The notes under the pieces: model-generated
What the model saw: only the letters and a program-made list of their open reading frames with translations
Told to the model about the DNA's origin: nothing
Database searches by the model: none
Assembly: GCA_025267735.1 (NCBI GenBank)
Contig: CM046297.1
Coordinates: 23,090,011-23,154,010, forward strand
DNA: 64,000 nucleotides
Reading direction: 5' to 3'
DNA from: Mactra quadrangularis
Lineage: Eukaryota; Mollusca; Bivalvia; Venerida; Mactridae
Position numbers and translations under genes: made by a program
Shown: piece by piece, positions 63,801 to 64,000 of the stretch
Layout of the letters: each line of letters begins with the position of its first letter
Numbering within the stretch: position 1 is the stretch's first letter

Positions 63801-63999
63801 CCTATTATTTAAAAAAAAAACAAAGACTTTATTGGACATGGAGCCTAATTGCTTTTTTTTAACTTAGTAAAGTATTAATTGCATGTTTCAGAACGGGTGC
63901 AGATATTTGCCTATGTATTGGCAATTGAGACAGAACTCATTTCGAAGACTGTTAGAAGTAAGTCAATGCTTGTTTAAAAAAAAACAACTAACCAAGCTT
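42744..63999 (+). CDS. CASD1: CASD1, sialate O-acetyltransferase (5' part; 14 exons, 500 aa seen, continues past the window)
   Basis: Golgi membrane enzyme that transfers acetyl from acetyl-CoA to sialic acid (9-O-acetylation in vertebrates). Exons: 42744-42873, 46529-46625, 47264-47450, 48111-48221, 48992-49043, 49897-49968, 51024-51114, 51930-52041, 53243-53367, 54127-54197, 54606-54738, 55991-56099, 56658-56747 and 58297-58416; all GT-AG and in frame. A signal anchor lies at residues 21-38. The luminal SGNH-like domain has the nucleophile S100 in GDSRIRQL and D273/H276 in DGIHL, the same spacing as the human triad. The second membrane helix is about 315-336. Then comes the start of the multi-pass acyltransferase domain ([29 protein letters not shown]). 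After 58416 the next conserved block (family V-L-F-R-N-F-L) is not found before 64000, so an intron of at least 5.4 kb is inferred. About 300 residues lie outside. Confidence 0.95.
43757..45255. mobile_element. Non-autonomous transposon with 5-bp TSD (CASD1 intron 1)
   Basis: Termini CAGCGTTTTTTTTCC / GGTGAAAAAACGCTG, flanked by TTTGC (43752-43756, 45256-45260). Repeated TTCCCAAT words lie in both ends (near 43823, 43845, 43868 and 45140, 45172, 45206, 45229). Same architecture as 13728-15000. No transposase. Confidence 0.85.
46529..46625 (+). CDS. CASD1: CASD1 coding exon 2
   Basis: 97 nt, phase 1 to 2. [20 protein letters not shown] then CMTHKY matches the conserved start of the luminal domain. 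Confidence 0.96.
47264..47450 (+). CDS. CASD1: CASD1 coding exon 3 (GDS nucleophile)
   Basis: 187 nt, phase 2 to 0. [17 protein letters not shown] carries S100, the catalytic serine of the SGNH fold. Confidence 0.97.
48111..48221 (+). CDS. CASD1: CASD1 coding exon 4
   Basis: 37 codons: [15 protein letters not shown] and [11 protein letters not shown] (family P-x-V-I-V-A-G-A-A-T-W). Phase 0 to 0. Confidence 0.95.
48511..48814 (+). repeat. tRNA-derived SINE, family 4, full length (CASD1 intron 4)
   Basis: A box TAGCTCAGTTGGTAGCA and B box GGTTCGATTCC in a tRNA-like 5' head, then a unique body and an AAATAAATACAAACAAAT tail. An inverted truncated copy is at 24858-25033. Confidence 0.85.
48992..49043 (+). 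CDS. CASD1: CASD1 coding exon 5
   Basis: A 52-nt exon, [17 protein letters not shown], completing the TW-SIK block with exon 4. Phase 0 to 1. Confidence 0.93.
49131..49477. mobile_element. Truncated hAT-like element related to 60393-60866
   Basis: Keeps the right end TCACTAGAATTCTGTATGAA then CCCTG, and the interior words CCAAGTACCACTGGGTGGAA and TTGTAGATTATGCGACA. The left terminus is missing. Confidence 0.65.
49566..49833 (-). mobile_element. Dispersed ATACCCCCGC repeat, orientation 2 (CASD1 intron 5)
   Basis: Inverse of 28776-29052 over its whole length with few differences, including ATACCCCCGCTTCGAAGAAG and GCGGGGGTATCACTAGTGAG. The reading frames across it are incidental. Confidence 0.85.
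49897..49968 (+). CDS. CASD1: CASD1 coding exon 6
   Basis: 72 nt: [20 protein letters not shown] then WTLQ. Phase 1 to 1. Confidence 0.94.
50170..50325. mobile_element. hAT-like MITE, family D
   Basis: CAGGGTTTGACATTAAAAG at left, AGTGTCAAGCCTTG at right, with CAACCTGTTACTGCTA inside. It directly abuts the next element. Confidence 0.65.
50332..50800. mobile_element. hAT-like element (CASD1 intron 6)
   Basis: Termini TAAGGGTGTAAC / GTTACACCCCTA, flanked by TGAAGCAC / TGATGCAC (8 bp, one mismatch). Subterminal ACCGGTT words and ATTGCAATAT repeats. No open frame of note. Confidence 0.85.
51024..51114 (+). CDS. CASD1: CASD1 coding exon 7
   Basis: 91 nt: [20 protein letters not shown] then DHYN, a well-conserved block. 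Phase 1 to 2. Confidence 0.95.
51600..51790. repeat. GGACACC-word repeat region (CASD1 intron 7)
   Basis: AATGGACACCTC, ACGGACACCTG, AAGGGACACTA, AGCGGACAGAGGACACC and ACGGACATG occur within 180 bp, as in decayed subterminal repeats. No termini or duplication found. Confidence 0.4.
51930..52041 (+). CDS. CASD1: CASD1 coding exon 8 (Asp-His of the triad)
   Basis: 112 nt: WSSSRLVAQ and [14 protein letters not shown], with D273 and H276. Phase 2 to 0. Confidence 0.97.
52810..53205. mobile_element. Mutator-like MITE, copy 3 (inverted; CASD1 intron 8)
   Basis: Starts CAATCTTCGTAAACAG and ends GGGTTTTAATCAGATAA, flanked by CTCCTGGAC exactly (52801-52809, 53206-53214). It ends about 40 bp before exon 9. 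Confidence 0.85.
53243..53367 (+). CDS. CASD1: CASD1 coding exon 9
   Basis: 125 nt: [20 protein letters not shown], then the second membrane helix [12 protein letters not shown]. Phase 0 to 2. Confidence 0.95.
53609..54101 (+). repeat. 21-bp minisatellite in CASD1 intron 9
   Basis: About 24 copies of TTTAATGATGATGATGGTAAA, with GAT insertions and AATAATGATG variants. Every unit carries GGTAAA, a 5'-splice-site-like word. The array ends just before exon 10. A long methionine-rich open frame across it is an artefact of the 21-bp period. Confidence 0.95.
54127..54197 (+). CDS. CASD1: CASD1 coding exon 10
   Basis: 71 nt: end of the helix ([10 protein letters not shown]), then the basic RRRMRRNG. 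The donor is ATGG|GTAAAT. A 21-bp minisatellite ends about 25 bp before its acceptor. Confidence 0.92.
54450..54540 (-). repeat. SINE family 2 fragment (inverted)
   Basis: The minus strand reads GGTTATACCTGTCTATGAAA then TTTGACAATAACATCAATTT, as in 57972-58262. Confidence 0.6.
54606..54738 (+). CDS. CASD1: CASD1 coding exon 11
   Basis: 133 nt: variable [13 protein letters not shown], then conserved [16 protein letters not shown]. Phase 1 to 2. Confidence 0.95.
55236..55424 (+). repeat. SINE family 3 copy
   Basis: B-box-like GGTTTGAATCCAATCC, then CTTGAGCAAGAAACTTTATC and the 3' end AATAAATTAGTATAAAC. Other copies are at 7331-7475, 27841-27985 (inverted) and 30935-31010 (inverted). Confidence 0.65.
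55561..55746. mobile_element. Palindromic MITE, family A, copy 4
   Basis: ATTCAAATATTTGGGTTTTC at left; inverse of right AGATCTAATTCGGAACTCAA. It lies in CASD1 intron 11. Confidence 0.65.
55991..56099 (+). CDS. CASD1: CASD1 coding exon 12
   Basis: 109 nt: [20 protein letters not shown], then the membrane segment [10 protein letters not shown]. Confidence 0.96.
56196..56453. mobile_element. Mutator-like MITE, copy 4 (internally shortened)
   Basis: Starts CAATCTGAATAAAACCAGAT, ends CCGAGATTG, flanked by AGGGCACCC / AGAGCACCA (7 of 9 match). About 140 bp shorter than the other three. Confidence 0.75.
56658..56747 (+). CDS. CASD1: CASD1 coding exon 13
   Basis: 30 codons: [20 protein letters not shown] then HITGASK, one of the most conserved blocks of the family. 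Phase 0 to 0. Confidence 0.97.
56850..57165 (-). repeat. Dispersed repeat, inverse copy of 29590-29920
   Basis: Contains GACAACTATCGGCTATCTTA and TGTCTTAGCCGGTCTGAATG, the inverse of words in the first copy, in matching order. Confidence 0.65.
57972..58262 (+). repeat. tRNA-derived SINE, family 2, full length (CASD1 intron 13)
   Basis: A box ATAGCGCAGTTGGTAGCG and B box GGGTTCAAATCC in a tRNA-like head with an enlarged variable region. The body has CCAGGAAAGCTAGG and the tail is AATAAATATATAAATAAAG. It ends 34 bp before exon 14. Confidence 0.85.
58297..58416 (+). CDS. CASD1: CASD1 coding exon 14
   Basis: 40 codons: [20 protein letters not shown] then [18 protein letters not shown]. Phase 0 to 0, donor GTAAGT. 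Confidence 0.97.
58464..58838. mobile_element. Tc1/mariner-type MITE, copy 2
   Basis: Termini CACTACCCTCCAAAAGTTCC and inverse CACTGCCCTCAAAAAGTTCC, flanked by TA (58462-58463, 58839-58840). Co-linear with 3143-3519 throughout. Confidence 0.85.
59189..59547. mobile_element. hAT-like MITE family D with a family A MITE inserted
   Basis: The outer element runs AGGGCTCGACATTAAAGG to TTGTCAAGCCCTG, interrupted at 59334-59534 by a complete family A element. Without the insert it matches 50170-50325 in length and order. Confidence 0.7.
59334..59534. mobile_element. Palindromic MITE, family A, copy 3 (nested)
   Basis: AGACCTAATCGGGAATTCAA at left, inverse of right AGACTATATCCGGAATTCAA. About 200 bp, and the best-preserved copy. 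Confidence 0.8.
60393..60866. mobile_element. hAT-like element
   Basis: CAGGGTTCATACAGACC and the inverse of its right end CAGGGTTCTTACAGAATTTT; subterminal CTTGAAAAGTGCT repeats. No clear duplication. An 81% shorter frame set on both strands is incidental. Confidence 0.65.
61295..61473. mobile_element. Tc1/pogo-type MITE
   Basis: CAGTATAACCTCTGCAGAG and inverse CAGTACAACCTCTCTTGAAC, flanked by TA (61293-61294, 61474-61475). 179 bp. The CAGT..AACCTCT terminus recalls pogo/Tigger elements. Confidence 0.75.
62228..62413 (-). repeat. tRNA-derived SINE, family 1 (inverted)
   Basis: On the minus strand, CAGTGGTCCAGTGGTAAGAT and GGTTTTTGAACCCC resemble A and B boxes. The 3' end GAGTTATCGTACAAG matches 27570-27755. 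Confidence 0.7.
62770..63158. mobile_element. hAT MITE with perfect 8-bp TSD
   Basis: Termini CAGGGCTCGAATTTAAC / CTTAGATTCGAGCCCTG, flanked exactly by CATATAAC (62762-62769, 63159-63166). Subterminal ACTCGCAAA/TTTGCGAGT repeats in both ends. Confidence 0.9.
63892..63957 (+). CDS. Possible 22-codon cassette exon of CASD1
   Basis: Preceded by ATGTTTCAG and followed by GTAAGTC. The 66 nt are open in the phase demanded by exon 14 (0 to 0) and would encode [11 protein letters not shown] and [11 protein letters not shown]. These residues are not in the family's usual sequence, so this is either an optional exon or a chance pairing of splice sites. Confidence 0.25.
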
Positions 64000-64000
64000 T

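Larger units (their letters stand above)
58417..64000 (+). other. CASD1 intron 14 (incomplete)
   Basis: Holds a mariner MITE (58464-58838), a nested hAT/MITE pair (59189-59547), a hAT-like element (60393-60866), a Tc1/pogo-type MITE (61295-61473), a SINE (62228-62413), a hAT MITE (62770-63158) and a possible cassette exon (63892-63957). Nothing recognised in 59550-60390, 61475-62225 or 63160-63890. Confidence 0.6.

Noticed and set aside
58417..63891. Search for the next CASD1 exon (family block V-L-F-R-N-F-L)
   Set aside because: No stretch with that coding sense and flanking splice sites was found, so the exon is placed beyond the window.

Overview
The window is AT-rich animal nuclear DNA carrying intron-rich genes with GT-AG introns. 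It is dense in short non-autonomous DNA transposons (hAT-like, Tc1/mariner-like, Mutator-like) and tRNA-derived SINEs. The protein sequences and the repeat style suggest a lophotrochozoan, most likely a bivalve mollusc. That assignment is an inference; no species can be named from the sequence alone.

Three conserved genes account for all the protein-coding sequence I can support. (1) On the minus strand, 856-8381, is a complete six-coding-exon Sp1/Sp3/Sp4-class transcription factor of 763 aa, with an SPLALLA box, a glutamine-rich activation region, a buttonhead box and three C2H2 zinc fingers. (2) On the minus strand, 13025-32501, is a complete 20-coding-exon puromycin-sensitive aminopeptidase (NPEPPS, M1 family, 940 aa) with GAMEN and HELAH motifs and an arginine-rich N-terminal extension. 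(3) On the plus strand, 42744 to beyond the right edge, is CASD1 (sialate O-acetyltransferase). Fourteen coding exons (500 residues) are visible, with the luminal GDS / DxxH catalytic residues present; the C-terminal multi-membrane part lies outside the window.

Layout: 1-855, 3' side of the Sp gene with a MITE and a short tandem repeat; 856-8381, Sp gene; 8382-13024, intergenic, with a CRE palindrome just upstream of Sp and nested inverted repeats; 13025-32501, NPEPPS with many intronic repeats; 32502-42743, about 10 kb between the divergent NPEPPS and CASD1 genes, almost entirely mobile-element debris; 42744-64000, CASD1, ending in an intron of at least 5.4 kb.

The three genes are not a functional operon: one is a nuclear transcription factor, one a cytosolic and perhaps mitochondrial peptidase, one a Golgi glycan-modifying enzyme. 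The most unusual non-coding signals are nine copies of GTGAATTACGTTAC, in both orientations, between inverted-repeat arms (34262-36890). Next come a tandem array of decayed copies of an NPEPPS exon end with its splice donor (18371-18830), a perfect 80-bp palindrome flanked by 9-bp direct repeats (41797-41894), and a four-member MITE family with 9-bp target-site duplications. Two hAT-like elements also share interior sequence while differing in termini and duplication length.
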